A program made the translations under genes and the position numbers. From assembly GCA_027625915.1 (NCBI GenBank), contig JANTQA010000012.1:2077001-2141000 (forward strand): 64,000 nucleotides of DNA, given 5' to 3'. Positions 12,501 to 23,754 of this stretch are shown piece by piece (within the stretch, counting starts at the first letter, position 1; every line of letters begins with the position of its first letter). The DNA is from Anaeramoeba flamelloides. Lineage: Eukaryota > Metamonada > Anaeramoebidae. The notes beneath the pieces are model-generated. The model was given only the letters and a program-made list of their open reading frames with translations. It made no database searches and was not told the origin of the DNA.

Positions 12501-15330
12501 TAGATCTGTTCAAACATTTAAATCCATGCCTTAATTTTTGAATAATAGTACACAAATAAAAGATAATTAAAAATTAAGGGAAAAATTTTTTAATCTCTTT
12601 ATCGAAAAACAATTAGACAAAATATTTTTTCATTTGTTAATATTAGAGAATATTTCAATAATTTATTCATAAGTTCTAGTTTCTGTGATTTCTGTGATTT
12701 CTGTGATTTTTATGAATATGATGAATTTTTTGATTTTATTTGTATTATTATTGAAGAAGTTTAAATTACACTCAAGACGCTTTTTTACTTAAATTTCTTT
12801 AAAGGTCATTGAAGAATAAAACTATGGATTTCACGATTATTCATGGGAAGTACATACCCAAATGATCATTATTGTTAAAAAGCAATAGATCTAAAATTTG
12901 GGAAAAAAAAAAAAAAAAAACTAAATGAAAAATACAAATTAATTTCACCATTTTAAAATTTCATTTTTAAATCTAATCTAAAATTCTCAGAATTATTTGT
13001 GATTTTTCTTAAAAGTTAAATTACAAATATTTACATTTTTCTTATGTAATATTAAATATATTAAAGTTTCGAATATGTACGAAATTAGAATCATTTTCTT
13101 CTTATTTGAAATTTTTCTAATTTTATCACTTTTAAAATTTCTCACTTATTAACAAAGTTTGAAATGATCACAATAACATTGATGATTTTTTTTTTGTTTT
13201 TATTGTAATTATATCTTGAAAAATCCTCTTTTTACCTTTTTTTTTTGATTATAATAAATTATATTAAATGTTACAAGTTTCATTATTTTTGGTATTTCTT
13301 TTTTATAATTTATTTTGTCAAAGAATTTTTATCAAATCTTGTAAATACCAAAAAAATCTAGTTGGTATTTTAATAATAAAAAAAAAAAAAAAAAAAGACC
13401 TATAATTGATTTTTTAAGAATTTTGAGATTTTTTTTTTTTTTCTAAAAAAGATTTTTATCATGGAATTTATCAAAATATTTGTACTTTTTATCAATTTAA
13501 AATTTTAATTTAGAATAAATACAAAATAATTCTTATATTTAGATTAGTTTATATATTAAAGACAAAATGTTTTGATTAAATTTTTGATATTTTTATAAAT
13601 ATCTCAAGATTTGATTTCTTTTGTAAAATATTTTTTTTTATAAATATTATTTGTAATTTACAATAAAACTTCCACTCTTTGAATATGGATTTATGAAATT
13701 TAAAACAATAGAATATTACATTAAAATATATCTATAAAGATATGAATTAGATACTTACTTTAAATAATCGACCTTTGAAATTATATAAATCAACTAAAGT
13801 TGGTGTATGTTCGATAGCTTTCTCGAGATATTCAAAAGAAAGAGTATATTTTTCTAATCTATCATAATGTTGGGCAAGATAAAAATAAATCCATAAAAGT
13901 GAAGCACGTGATTCTTCAAGAAGCATGACATTTTTTTTCAATTCTTCATCTTTAATCGATTCAAATTGTCTTGATTCTAAGTGTTTTTGAAATTCAATAA
14001 GAGTTTCTTGGATTATTAAGATTTTTTTTGAAACCTTTTCAATTTTTGAAGGCTTGTATAATGATAGCAAATTTGAAAAGATACTTGGAATTCCTTTTTT
14101 TAATTGTGGAATGATAAATGAAATAAATTTATTTTTAAAATCTTGATCAAAGGCTATTTCTAATTGTTTTTTTTTAATTAATAATGATTGTGGATATTTA
14201 TCGTTTAATTCCTGATAGAAGTTTTGTAATTTAACTAAACGTTCTGAATCAATTTCTTCAATTTTTTCATTATTATTCAATAATCCTTTTGAAATTTCTA
14301 AGCCCTTTATATATTCAATTTGATCTGGATTTTGCTCCAAAAGTAAATAATACATTTTTTCTGCTCTTTGTTTATTTCCTAATTTTAAAAAGTATCTTGC
14401 TTTTTTTTCTTTCCAAAGTAATTTATTTGTAATAACTGTAAAAATTTTATCTAAATGATCATTAGCTTTTTTGATATTGCCACTTTCTTCGATTATATCA
14501 TTCTGAAATAAGGCTAATTCAATGATTTCACTTTGGCTTACTAATTTCTATTAAATTGGAGAATATATAAATAAAAAAATAAAAATAAAAAAAATATTTA
14601 ATTTTAATAAGTTATTTTGTTAAAATTTATCCTTAGAATTTTTATTTTATGATTGAAATATTTTGAAATAATGTAATTATTGAACTAATTTGTAATAGTT
14701 TGATATTTATTTGTAAATTAAATTCAAACAAGTATCCATGAACAAATTTTTATTTTGTAAAAATGAAGTTTAAAAAAAGTAAATAACGAGAAAAAAAAAA
14801 AAAATATTTAAATTAGTGTTATTAGAATATCTCATATTTTAAATTTTTATAAAAGAAAAATCAATTATTTTAAACCTTCTCAAAGATATATCTAGCATAA
14901 ATGTTAATATGATAAAAAAATTTAATTTTGATTTTATGATGTTTATTACTTTTTTCTAAATTCCCTTTTTTACATTGTTTGGGTTCCTCCGATTTTTTTA
15001 AATATTTTTTTTTGTATTGTTGATTTTTTAAGTGTTTGGAAAATGTATAAGGAATAAAAAACCATTATAAGAATTTCTTATTTAAAAACCAAATCTGAAT
15101 GAACTTAAACAAACAAGAACTTGTTGTGATTAGATCTTAACTTAAATCGGACTTAACCAAAGTAACCGAAGTGGATTGAAAGGAACTAAATCCGAATGTA
15201 ATCTAACAGAGCAAAACAGAACCAAACTTTTCGTACAATATGCACATTACAACACTTATATTAGGTTAAAACTGTCGAGTCGGTACCATGTACTGGGATT
15301 TTTAAGAAAACAAGATTTGAGAAACTTGCA

Positions 15331-15363
<33 letters not shown>

Positions 15364-17785
15364 AAAAGAACAATAAGAGAAACTTGCAAAAAAAAAAAAA
15401 AAAGCAAACCAACAAAAAGAAAAGTTCGAAAACAAATTCTTATTCTTAAAATATCATCATTTTGTAGATACCCCCCTCCATCAAGTATTATAAAAAAATT
15501 TGATAAAGTCACACTTTTATTTGATCTATAGTTGGTCAAATATTTTGTTATCTTTATGAAAACAAAGTATAGTAGAAATCCAGAAATTTTCCACATAATT
15601 TAAAAGGAAATAATTAAAAGCCCATTTAACACCAGGGGTAGAAAACAAAAATTGTATAAAATAAAGAGTCATTATTAGCCTTGTAATCAGTTAATGATAA
15701 AGAAAATTATGATTCTTTATTATAATCTCTAAAGAAATATTAACCATTTAGAGATTGCGAAAGTGTTGTAAAGTGTTGTAGAGTCCATAATTTTTGATAC
15801 TTTAAGTTTATGACTCAAAAATGATATATTTTTGAATCAAAACTTAAAGTCTAGAAAAACTAACGACTAGAAGAGGATCTTTGATCTCTCCTTTCACTTT
15901 AAATAAAATAAAAAAAAAATTGTATTTTTAAGTTATTAATGATAAATTCAAATAAGTGTTTGAAAAAGTTTTGCTTCATTTTTCATTGTTGAAAATTTTT
16001 CAAAAAAAAAAAAAAAAAAGAAAAAGAAAAACAAAAGAAAAAGAAAAATTTGAAAAAGTAAAACTAAAATTTTTAAAATTAGAAAAAATGATTGAGATCT
16101 CACAATTGAAAATTTATTTTGATAATAATCTGATATATATCATAGAACCACTTCCAATAATATTCTAAAGTGAGTATAATTTTTGAAAAATAGCTTATAA
16201 TCTCAAAATCACTTTGTGTCAAATCAAATATTCAACTCAAGGATATAGTTGACTTTAAAACAATTGCTTTAAAAGAGAGTATTTTGTCACCATTACTGAA
16301 TTTATTTTGTCGGCATAATAAATTGGGTGTATTTTTAAAAGAATTATCCACTTTTTTAAAAATTATATTCTCGGTACTTATTTCTTTACAATCAAATTTC
16401 TAAATAAAAAAATACTCTTTTATTTAAATCTTGTTTATATTTAATTTATTTGTGATAGATGTATCGTAGAATTTTTTTAATTATAAAGAAGCATCCATCT
16501 AGGTTCTTTTTTTAAAAAAATTATACTAGATTTCAAATATTCTTTTATGAGAAAAATTTAATTTATCAACCGAATTTAGATTCTTATACAAAAAATATTT
16601 CTTTACAACTACAATTTGTTAACTGAGTTTTTAATTTTCAAATAAAATTGTTACTTCTTTTTCGAATTCTCGAGATCAACTTTCATTATTCATAAAATTT
16701 GAAAAACATTCTGTTGAAAATTAATATTTGAAGGTATGTTTAAAAACTTTAGAAAATTAGATCATCATAATTTTAAATGTTTGAAAAGTAAGTGTCAAAA
16801 AAAAAAAAAATGTTATTTTGAAACATCGATAATCTAAACTAACCAACTTTTACAAAAAGTGGTGTTTGTTAATTTATATACTTAGAGGTTGTTTGTGTGT
16901 TGAATTTGTTGAGGAAATCCAAATAAGAAAAAAAAAAAAAAATCCTTACATTGGACTTTTGGTATTTTTGAATTACATTGATTGCCATGTTATAATTTCC
17001 TGTTAAGTGATTTGCTAAGGCAAATGCGTACCAGTTATCTCTTTTTTGTGGTTGTTTTTTTAAGAGGATCTCTCTGGTTTCTAAATAACCTGCAAAATCT
17101 CTGGTAATGAATTGAAATGACGATAATTCTCCTAAAAGGGCCAGATTTTCTTTATCGTTATTACTTGCTCTTTTATAGCATTTACAAGCTTCAGTATAAT
17201 TCTTAATTTTTTTATTATAAATACCATAAGCTCTCCAAGCTTTTTTTTTTATTTTTGATTTTTTATTTTTGAATTTTTTTTAGAAATGTGTTTGTTGTTG
17301 GTTACAATGAAGGGTAAAAAAATGGTTTGATCGAAGGAACCGAAAAAAGAAAAAGACGGTTTTTTAAAAGTGAAAAGAATTAAGAACATACGAAACGATC
17401 TTGTGATTCCTTTTGCCAATCCTTTTTTGCAATATTTTAAAGCTTCGTCTTCGTTTCCAAGTTCTAATAATAAGATCCCTTTCAAGGAATTACTATCTGC
17501 ATGTTCGGATTTTTTCTTTAATACTTGTTCAATTGTGTTTAGTGATGATTGATATTTTTTCTTATCATATAATCCCTTTAAGTTGAATGAAAAAAAAAAA
17601 AAAAAAAAATTTCAAAAAAGCAAGAGAGAACATTAAAAAAAATTTGAAGTAAAAAAAGAATGGTTGGTTTTTTTTTTTTTGTATTGAATTTGGGTTTCAA
17701 AAAATAAAAAGAAGTCTAAAAGAAAATGTACGACTGCTCTTTCGTAAAGAGTATTGAGTTTTGATGGAAGTTTATTTTGAGACAT
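9600..17785 (-). CDS. NAA15: NAA15, auxiliary subunit of N-terminal acetyltransferase A, 6 exons
   Basis: The exons are complement(17732..17785, 17392..17575, 16950..17239, 13759..14547, 11019..11171, 9600..10754), giving 874 residues (human about 866). All phases agree. NAA15 is the TPR-repeat scaffold that anchors the catalytic subunit NAA10 at the ribosome for co-translational N-terminal acetylation. Landmarks match the human order: the start TLYERAVGLYDKKKYQ (human ALFKRILRCYEHKQY), CYKRASNNDKENL, RDFAGYLETR, the central block LLWIYFYLAQHYDRL (human LLWVQYYLAQHYDKI), TPTLVDLYNFKGRLFKHVGD across an exon join (human ending KARIYKHAGD), LDLADRHINNLSAKY, and FNYHSFCLREGNLRT. The tail after about residue 830 is charged, with eight Gln. 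The exon 1 donor GTACAT and the 17240/17391 intron (donor GTATGT, join codon CCT) are the weakest points. Introns of about 2.6 kb (11172-13758) and 2.4 kb (14548-16949) make the gene 8.2 kb. Confidence 0.92.
11430..11606. mobile_element. Double-hairpin element, copy 1 (NAA15 intron)
   Basis: Two adjacent stem-loops. The first pairs the GGTAGGTTTTTTTTAATTT arm with an AAATTAAAAAAAAAACG arm. The second pairs AGCTTTTCCAGAATTTAAAA with TTTTGAATTTTGGAAAAGCT, with about 35-base arms. The unit ends CTAGGCACTCTACGACACT. Relatives lie at 23539-23723, 24090-24265 and 43604-44013. Confidence 0.75.
11607..13758. other. NAA15 intron, distal part
   Basis: AT-rich intron DNA without recognisable coding sequence; it contains homopolymer runs near 12903 and 13378. 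The double-hairpin element at 11430-11606 lies at its other end. Confidence 0.5.
15618..15790 (+). mobile_element. LINE C-terminal scrap with hairpin-element end, inside NAA15 intron
   Basis: The frame reads NKESLLAL then SVNDKENYDSLL with stops, matching NKGLLSIL and NYKENYDSLL at the 3' end of the LINE at 23755-24990. It ends in AGTGTTGTAGAGTCC, a truncated terminus of the double-hairpin family. A related scrap lies at 19165-19240 and 19425-19440. Confidence 0.6.
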
Positions 17786-17967
17786 TAGCCGAGAAAAGAG
17801 AAAAAAAATTTTTAAATAAAAGTGAGGTGAAAATAAAAAAAAATGAATAATTTCTTTCCACTCTTTTAGTTGTAAAAAGAAATATTCGATTTTAAATTGG
17901 ATAAGAAACAACAAGTTCACTTTTTTATACTTGTATCGGAAAAAAAGATCCTTAATTCCTTCCTTTG

Positions 17968-18130
17968 CTGATATTTGAATAACAAATAAGAAATATTTTC
18001 ACTCATTTTCAATTCTTTTTTTCAAATAGTGTTTTTAAACTACACGCTACTTATTTGAACTTTCTATTTTGAAAAGAAAAGTAAGGAAAATCAAGTGAAA
18101 ATATTGTCACATTTCAAATTCAAATATCAG
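17968..18130. mobile_element. CTGATATTTG element, copy 1
   Basis: A 163-bp unit, CTGATATTTGAATAACAAAT ... TTCAAATTCAAATATCAG, with inverted inner blocks AATATTTTCACT and AGTGAAAATATT. It lies upstream of the NAA15 start codon. Confidence 0.7.
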
Positions 18131-18846
18131 TAGTAAAAATCTAACTTTGCTCAATCAAAGATAAATTTTAGATTGGTTGGAACATAATCAACTATTTATA
18201 GAGGATGTCCTCGTAGGTTTTCAAAAAAATTATGTTTAGACAGATTTCTTCTTCTGGAGTTTAAACACGAGAGTTCGGAGACTTTACAATTAGAATTTCC
18301 TTTCAGGAAAAATCTTGAGTATTTTTCTAATGGAATTAAATAAAAAAATTAAGGCGGGGGGATGGTATATAATAAAGAAAACAGATTTGTTCATTTGGAA
18401 CGAATTAGAGATCTTGTTTAGAGAGTTTGAAAATTTTGAACAACATTTTTGTTTTCGATATTTCGTTATTTGATCAGTTTTTATATCTGAAAACTACTTG
18501 GATGTTTGAAAAAAATGATTGAAATACAAAGTAGGTTTGGGAATAAATTTTATTCAAATAAACCCTATAGAAAATAATAAAGTTTAATAATTATTCTTGT
18601 TTTAGTTTGTGTGGATAATAAATAATTAAAAGCTTTTTAATTATTTTTAAATTCGCTTTTTTTCTATTTCCTTTTTTTTTTCAAGTTTTTTTTTAATTTT
18701 TTTTCACAAAGTTGACAAGAAAAAAAATAATCAATCTTGTTGTACTAATTTAGTTCGCAAAGTATTTAGAGAAGATAAAGGATGGTAATTATTTAATTTT
18801 TTTCCTTTAAAATTTTCTTCTAGAGTGATTCGTTTCGAAAAGTATA

Positions 18847-19043
18847 CAGTCAGTTCCACTTTTAAGGAACAAACTTTCAACAAAATTTAAAGCACAAAAA
18901 AATCTTAAATTAAGGCACAAATTTTGGAATTTTTTTTTTTTACAATTTATTTTACTCGAATCTGAATTTTGTGCTTTAATTTGAGATTTTTATTGTACCT
19001 TAAACTTCGTTGAAAGTTTGTGCCTTAACTGTGGAACTGACTG
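18847..19043. mobile_element. CAGTCAGTTCC MITE, intact-looking 197-bp copy between TA dinucleotides
   Basis: The whole unit folds on itself: CAGTCAGTTCCACTTTTAAG at the left pairs with CTTAACTGTGGAACTGACTG at the right, and homology of the arms continues inwards (CAAACTTTCAAC / GTTGAAAGTTTG). TA flanks each end, which together with CAGT termini fits Tc1/mariner-type mobilisation. Relatives lie at 49035-49911 and 54613-55198, with a half copy at 45515-45597. Confidence 0.8.
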
Positions 19044-19240
19044 TAGTAATAATATCTTTGACATGAATCAAATTCTTTTAGTTACAACATTACTTAAAAT
19101 GGTGATATTCTGACTGCCATCAAGAATTTTCAAAATTTTTGACTTTAAAAAAAATAGCTAACAGCTTACAACCCATTCAGCACCAGTAGTAGAAAATAAC
19201 ACTTGTTTAAGATAAAGAGTTTTATTTTGGATATAGTTAG

Positions 19241-19424
19241 TTAAGGGATTAGTCTCTTTTTTTTTTTTTTTTTTTGGCTATTTTCTAAATAAGGATTCCT
19301 GAGCTAGAAATAAATTTAATATGAAAATACACAGGGGTTTATTTAAATTTAAGTAGTTGTTAAAATAAATTTATCAATCTCAATTAAATTTAGGTAAAAA
19401 AATTTAAAGGGGATTAATATCTTA
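19241..19424. mobile_element. TTAA-flanked MITE, copy 2
   Basis: Same family as 6915-7094. It starts TTAAGGGATTAGTC and its right edge has decayed to CTTA. It interrupts a LINE scrap whose uninterrupted paralogue reads CAGTTAATGATAAAGAAAAT at about 15690. Confidence 0.8.
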
Positions 19425-20604
19425 CTGATAAAGAAAATGATTATTCTGGGAAAAAATCTCTAGAAAAATGTAGTAATTACAGGTTTTTAAGAGGAAATTA
19501 GAAGAATAAATAAAAATAAAAATAAAAATACTTCTTTGAAAAATTAATATTTTACTTCTTTTTGTTATTTTTTAATTTCTAGAATTACTAACAAGCTGGT
19601 TTCTTTCTATGTTAAAACCAATTCCACAGCATTTAATCAAAGTTTAGCTCATTATAGAACCATCTGTATTTGACAGGGTAATTTTTTTAAAATTCTTTCT
19701 CTATAAATATATCATTTTGCAAATAAAAATGAAACAAAAAAAAAATAATAAAGATCTCAAGAAAAATCAAAGAGCGACATTCCGAAACTTGAAAGGCTTG
19801 TATTCAAAATTGTATCATGAAACCATTCAAATAAAAAATCATATTCCAATCTTTTGGGTTCTTTTTCTAAAAATGTACTTAATTTTTCTTTATTGTTATT
19901 CAGAAACCAATTTTCAATCTTATTTCTATATTTTTTTTAATTAATATTGATTAAAATTGTAAATAAATATTTTTAAATTGTACATTTTTTTTTTTCATCA
20001 CTATGACTTGGATTATAAATAAAGTTTGTAATTGCTGGAAAGTCTAAATTTTATATAAACTCCACTTAAAATTCATTGGGGGTATTAAAAATCAACTTTT
20101 GAAAATAAATATTTTTTTAAATTGAAGATATCTATCATAATAAAAAATTTATAATTTTAATATTCAGTTCAATATAAGGGAAATATTTGTTTTTCCCTCT
20201 AAAAATTAAATAAAAAAAAGTAAAAAAGAATAATAAATAAAAAATGGGCAGTTTATTATGAAATTTAGTTTTTTTAGCATTGAAGGTAAATTATAATAAT
20301 GCTCCAAGGTTTAAGTACCCCATAAAAATTGAAAATTAAAAGGGTGGTATAAGTTTTCTCTAGTTATTGAACCTAATCTGTTTATTAGCAAATAAAATTC
20401 AACAATTTGAGGAAAATATCTTCATTTTATCATAAATTTAAAGGCTGAATTATAAATATTCAGATACCAAAGTTGCAAAATACATTTCTTAAATTTTAGC
20501 AGAAATTTATATTAGTTACTAAAAAATACTAAATTTAATTGTATGATTCTTTTGGTAAATTATTTCTGAAATATTGGAAATATAATGAAAATATAACTAT
20601 TTTC

Positions 20605-20786
20605 TTAAGGGATTAGTAGATATTATTATTTTTTATTTGACTATTTTCTAAATAAGGATTCCTTATCTAGAAATAAGATTGATATTGAAAATAAACAGGT
20701 TTTTTCAAATCTAAGTAATTGGTAAGAGATTTATCAATCTCAATTAAATTTAGGTAAAAAAAAATTAATGGTGATTAGTCCCTTAA
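20605..20786. mobile_element. TTAA-flanked MITE, copy 3
   Basis: A 182-bp member of the same family with intact TTAA at both ends (TTAAGGGATTAG ... GATTAGTCCCTTAA). Confidence 0.8.
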
Positions 20787-21125
20787 AAGGGAAAATAAAG
20801 CAATCAATCTTTGTGTTTTTTGTTTATATAATTATTGAGTTAAATCTTTTTAAAATAAAAAATTATAAAAATATTATTTTTGGAAGTTCTAAATATAAAT
20901 GATTAAAAACTGGAATACTATTATTTTGGGTTCAAGTTTTTTTGTTTTAGGAAAAGGATTTAAAAAAAAAATTTCTAAAAATAAAATTTTTAATTGTGAT
21001 ATTTGTAAAAAAACCTTTATTTATTAATTACTAATAATTATAATATTTTTAGTGTATATAAACTATCAAGTGATAATACCATTTACTTTCAACTGTAGCA
21101 TACTTTAATTATTGATGAATATATA

Positions 21126-21604
21126 CATTGGTGTAAATAACCCGTGTTTTTTATTTTAACCCATTACTAAAATTTAACTCATGCAAAAAATATTGGCTGA
21201 CTCTAGAAATATAAGAAACAAATGAATGGGATGAAAACAGTATATAAACAAGAAATAGGGTTTTTTAAATAAAAAGTAAAAAAGAATTATGAAGATATCA
21301 AAAGATTAAAATGTCATTTTTTGACCAAAAAATGAGAAAAATTTCATTTTTTGAATTTTTATAAAAAAAAATCATTTCTTCTCAGAAATTTTGAAAATAT
21401 GATGAAATTTTTTAAACAAAATCATTTAATATTATGGAGCAATTTCAATTAATCAAAGATCTAACCCCTAAAGCCAATTTGAATCTGAACCAAGAATATA
21501 TCAGAGTGATTTCCTATCTACAAATACCCAAGTTTGAAAAAAAAACATGAGTTAAATTTTTGTAATAGGTTAAAGGTTGTCAACAAGGGTTATTTACACC
21601 ACTT
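21126..21604. mobile_element. CAGTGGTG MITE, 479 bp, copy 1
   Basis: The ends CATTGGTGTAAATAACCC and GGGTTATTTACACCACTT are inverted repeats next to TA. Inner arms continue with AACCCATTACTAAAATTTAA and its inverse. Nearly the whole length matches the copy at 21745-22222. CAGT/TA ends suggest Tc1/mariner mobilisation. Confidence 0.8.
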
Positions 21605-21744
21605 TAATGATTCTAATCCATAAACATTTCTTTCTTTATTACAGTTCTTCTGGCTTGCGAAGAAAGAGTTAATGTTCTAAAAAGCTCCATAATCACAAAC
21701 AATAAATATGAAATTAATGAAAATACTTTTATTTAAAAACACTA

Positions 21745-22222
21745 CAGTGGTGTCACTAACCCTTTTTTTTTATTTTAACCCATTACTAAAATTTAACTCA
21801 TGCAAAAAATATTGGCTGACTCTAGAAATAAAAGAAACAAATGAATGGGATGAAAACAGTATATAAACAAGAAATAGGGTTTTTTAAATAAATTTTAAAT
21901 AAGAATTATAAAGATACTGGAAGATTAAAATGTAATTTTTTGACAAAAAAATGAGCATAATTTCATTTTTTAGAATTTTTATAAAAAAAAATTATTGAAT
22001 CTCAGAAATTTTGTATATATGATGAAATTTTTGAAACAAAAGCATTTAGTATAATTGAGCCATTTGGATTAATCAAAGATCTAACCTCTAAAGTCAATTT
22101 GGATCTGAACCAAGAACCTATCAGTGATTTCTGGTCTACCAATACCCAAGTCTGAAAAAAAAACATGAGTTAAATTTTAGTACTGGGTTAAAGGTTGTCT
22201 GAACGGGTTATTTCCACCACTG
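21745..22222. mobile_element. CAGTGGTG MITE, 478 bp, copy 2
   Basis: It has clean TA flanks and termini (CAGTGGTGTCACTAACCC ... CGGGTTATTTCCACCACTG). It is a direct, high-identity neighbour of the copy at 21126-21604, only 140 bp away and in the same orientation. It ends 139 bp before the MED10 start codon, so it may contribute promoter sequence. Confidence 0.8.
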
Positions 22223-22360
22223 TACATAAAATTTTACAACTTTTACAAAACTTTCATACAATTTCTATAATCTTAAAACTCGATAGGTTTTCTTAAAGTT
22301 GGTATATTAGGAAGAGAAGCAAAGATCTGAATTATCATTTTTTTAACTTTATTACTTTAA

Positions 22361-23061
22361 ATGAATTTGTCAACTGTTACCACAAACGAAGTTGAAAAAG
22401 AACTTGAGTATGTTTGTGAACTACTTCGTTTGTTAATAATACACGTCGAAGATTTTTCTCAAGACAACCAAGAAACTTTATTTTTTCAAATGTAAACATC
22501 AAGACAATCTTTTCTGCTCTTCAAAAAGATCTTATCATTACTTTTTTTTTTTTTATTTTTTTTTTTATTCCAAAGAAATAACCTAATTCAAAGTTATCAA
22601 CGCCTAGCAAAACTTGAAAGTAAAGCAAACCAAGTACTCCCAATTGAAATATTAGAGTAAACCGATCTTTTTTTCTTTTCTTATTGCAACCCAAACAAAA
22701 AGGATCCTTATTTGTTGTTTTTTTTTATCTCTTTGAATTTTTTTCATTTTGATCTTTCTCTTCTTTTGAAAATTAAAAGAAAAATTGATTCATTTTTAAA
22801 TCCTGATTTATACACCAAAGAATGCTTATCGATGTGTCTTGAAAAAAATGAAGAAATTAAGCTCAAAACAAGTGCTTTTCAGGTACAACTCATCTTTTTT
22901 TTAGAATTTCTTTGTTCTTTTTCCCTAAACACATAAATATTCTTTTTTTCAAATTACTATTTCTTTGTTACCCACCCGAATAGGAATTTCAAAAAAATTT
23001 TGAGTCAGAATTAGAAAATTCTTTCAGTGATTTCTTTAAAGAGTACAAAGAAACCATTTGA
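22361..23061 (+). CDS. MED10: Mediator complex subunit 10, 4 exons
   Basis: The exons are 22361..22491, 22576..22656, 22780..22882 and 22984..23061, giving 130 residues (human MED10 is 135). MED10 is part of the Mediator middle module, the coactivator that links transcription factors to RNA polymerase II. The diagnostic family block is present as LPIEILEKIDSFLNPDLY followed by TKECL (human VPLEVFEYIDQGRNPQLY then TKECL), then CLEKNEEIKLK (human ALAKNEQVKGK). Exon 1 supplies an acidic N-terminal helix and exon 2 LIQSYQRLAKLESKA. The C-terminus SDFFKEYKETI lines up with the human DMAKYRS region. Phases are 2, 2, 0. Donors are GTAAAC twice and GTACAA; acceptors are CAAAG, AAAAG and AATAG. All three introns are short (about 84-123 bp), unlike the kilobase introns elsewhere in the window. 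It is easily missed because each exon is under 140 bp. The CDS ends about 480 bp before a hairpin element. Confidence 0.92.
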
Positions 23062-23538
23062 AAAAAATAGATCTTTCAATATTTTTTGTTTAATTCCCAA
23101 ATTATTATTACTTTTTTTTCTTGAATAAGCCAAACAAAACCAAAACCAATTTGTAGATCTTTTATTTGGTGAATTCAAATTTTACTAAATTGTATGGTTG
23201 CCATTATGGTTTATTTTGAGAAAAATTTTATTTCTCTTCATTTTTTGAAAATAGAATTTTCACTTTTTTTGTCACATAAAATGTAAAACACCCTCAATTT
23301 TATTCGATTTATTACTTTTCTTTCATTAAATAAATCTTGTTTTTAGATTTTTAATTTTAGATATTATGTTTTTTTCCCTCATTTAGGTTTTGCGATTGGT
23401 TCATTCTTTTTTTTTTCTTGAACAATTCCAAAGAATAGTATAATTTTTTCTCTTATTTGGAAAATCTCATTAAATTTTTTAAAAATTAATTTATTTTTTT
23501 TTTTTTATTTTGTAGGGAGGAAATTAATCCCCTCTTAC

Positions 23539-23723
23539 AGCCTTTAGGTTTTTTTTTTAATTTGAAAAATAAAACAAATATTATATAAATTTTATGTTTA
23601 TTTCTGAAATTAAAAGGTACACCCGTTAGGTTTTTTTTTTTAATTTAAAAGAATTGAGTAATATCAAAGATTTTTCTCTATTCTTTTAAATTCTCAGAAA
23701 ACTTAGGCACTCTACAGCACTTT
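23539..23723. mobile_element. Double-hairpin element, copy 2
   Basis: The first hairpin has TTAGGTTTTTTTTTTAATTT with its inverse, then CGTTAGGTTTT and an arm pair TTTAAAAGAATTGAG / CTCTATTCTTTTAAA. It ends CTTAGGCACTCTACAGCACT. It abuts the 3' end of a LINE fragment. Confidence 0.7.
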
Positions 23724-23754
23724 CCTAATTCCGAAATTTTTGTTTAGAAATTTT

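Noticed and set aside
15176-15376. Plus-strand frame in the NAA15 intron
   Set aside because: It starts at TTG, ends in a poly-Lys tract from a poly(A) run and has no relatives.
22712-22936. Single-exon 74-residue gene
   Set aside because: Only the middle (22780-22882) is coding, as MED10 exon 3; the ends are intron read-through.
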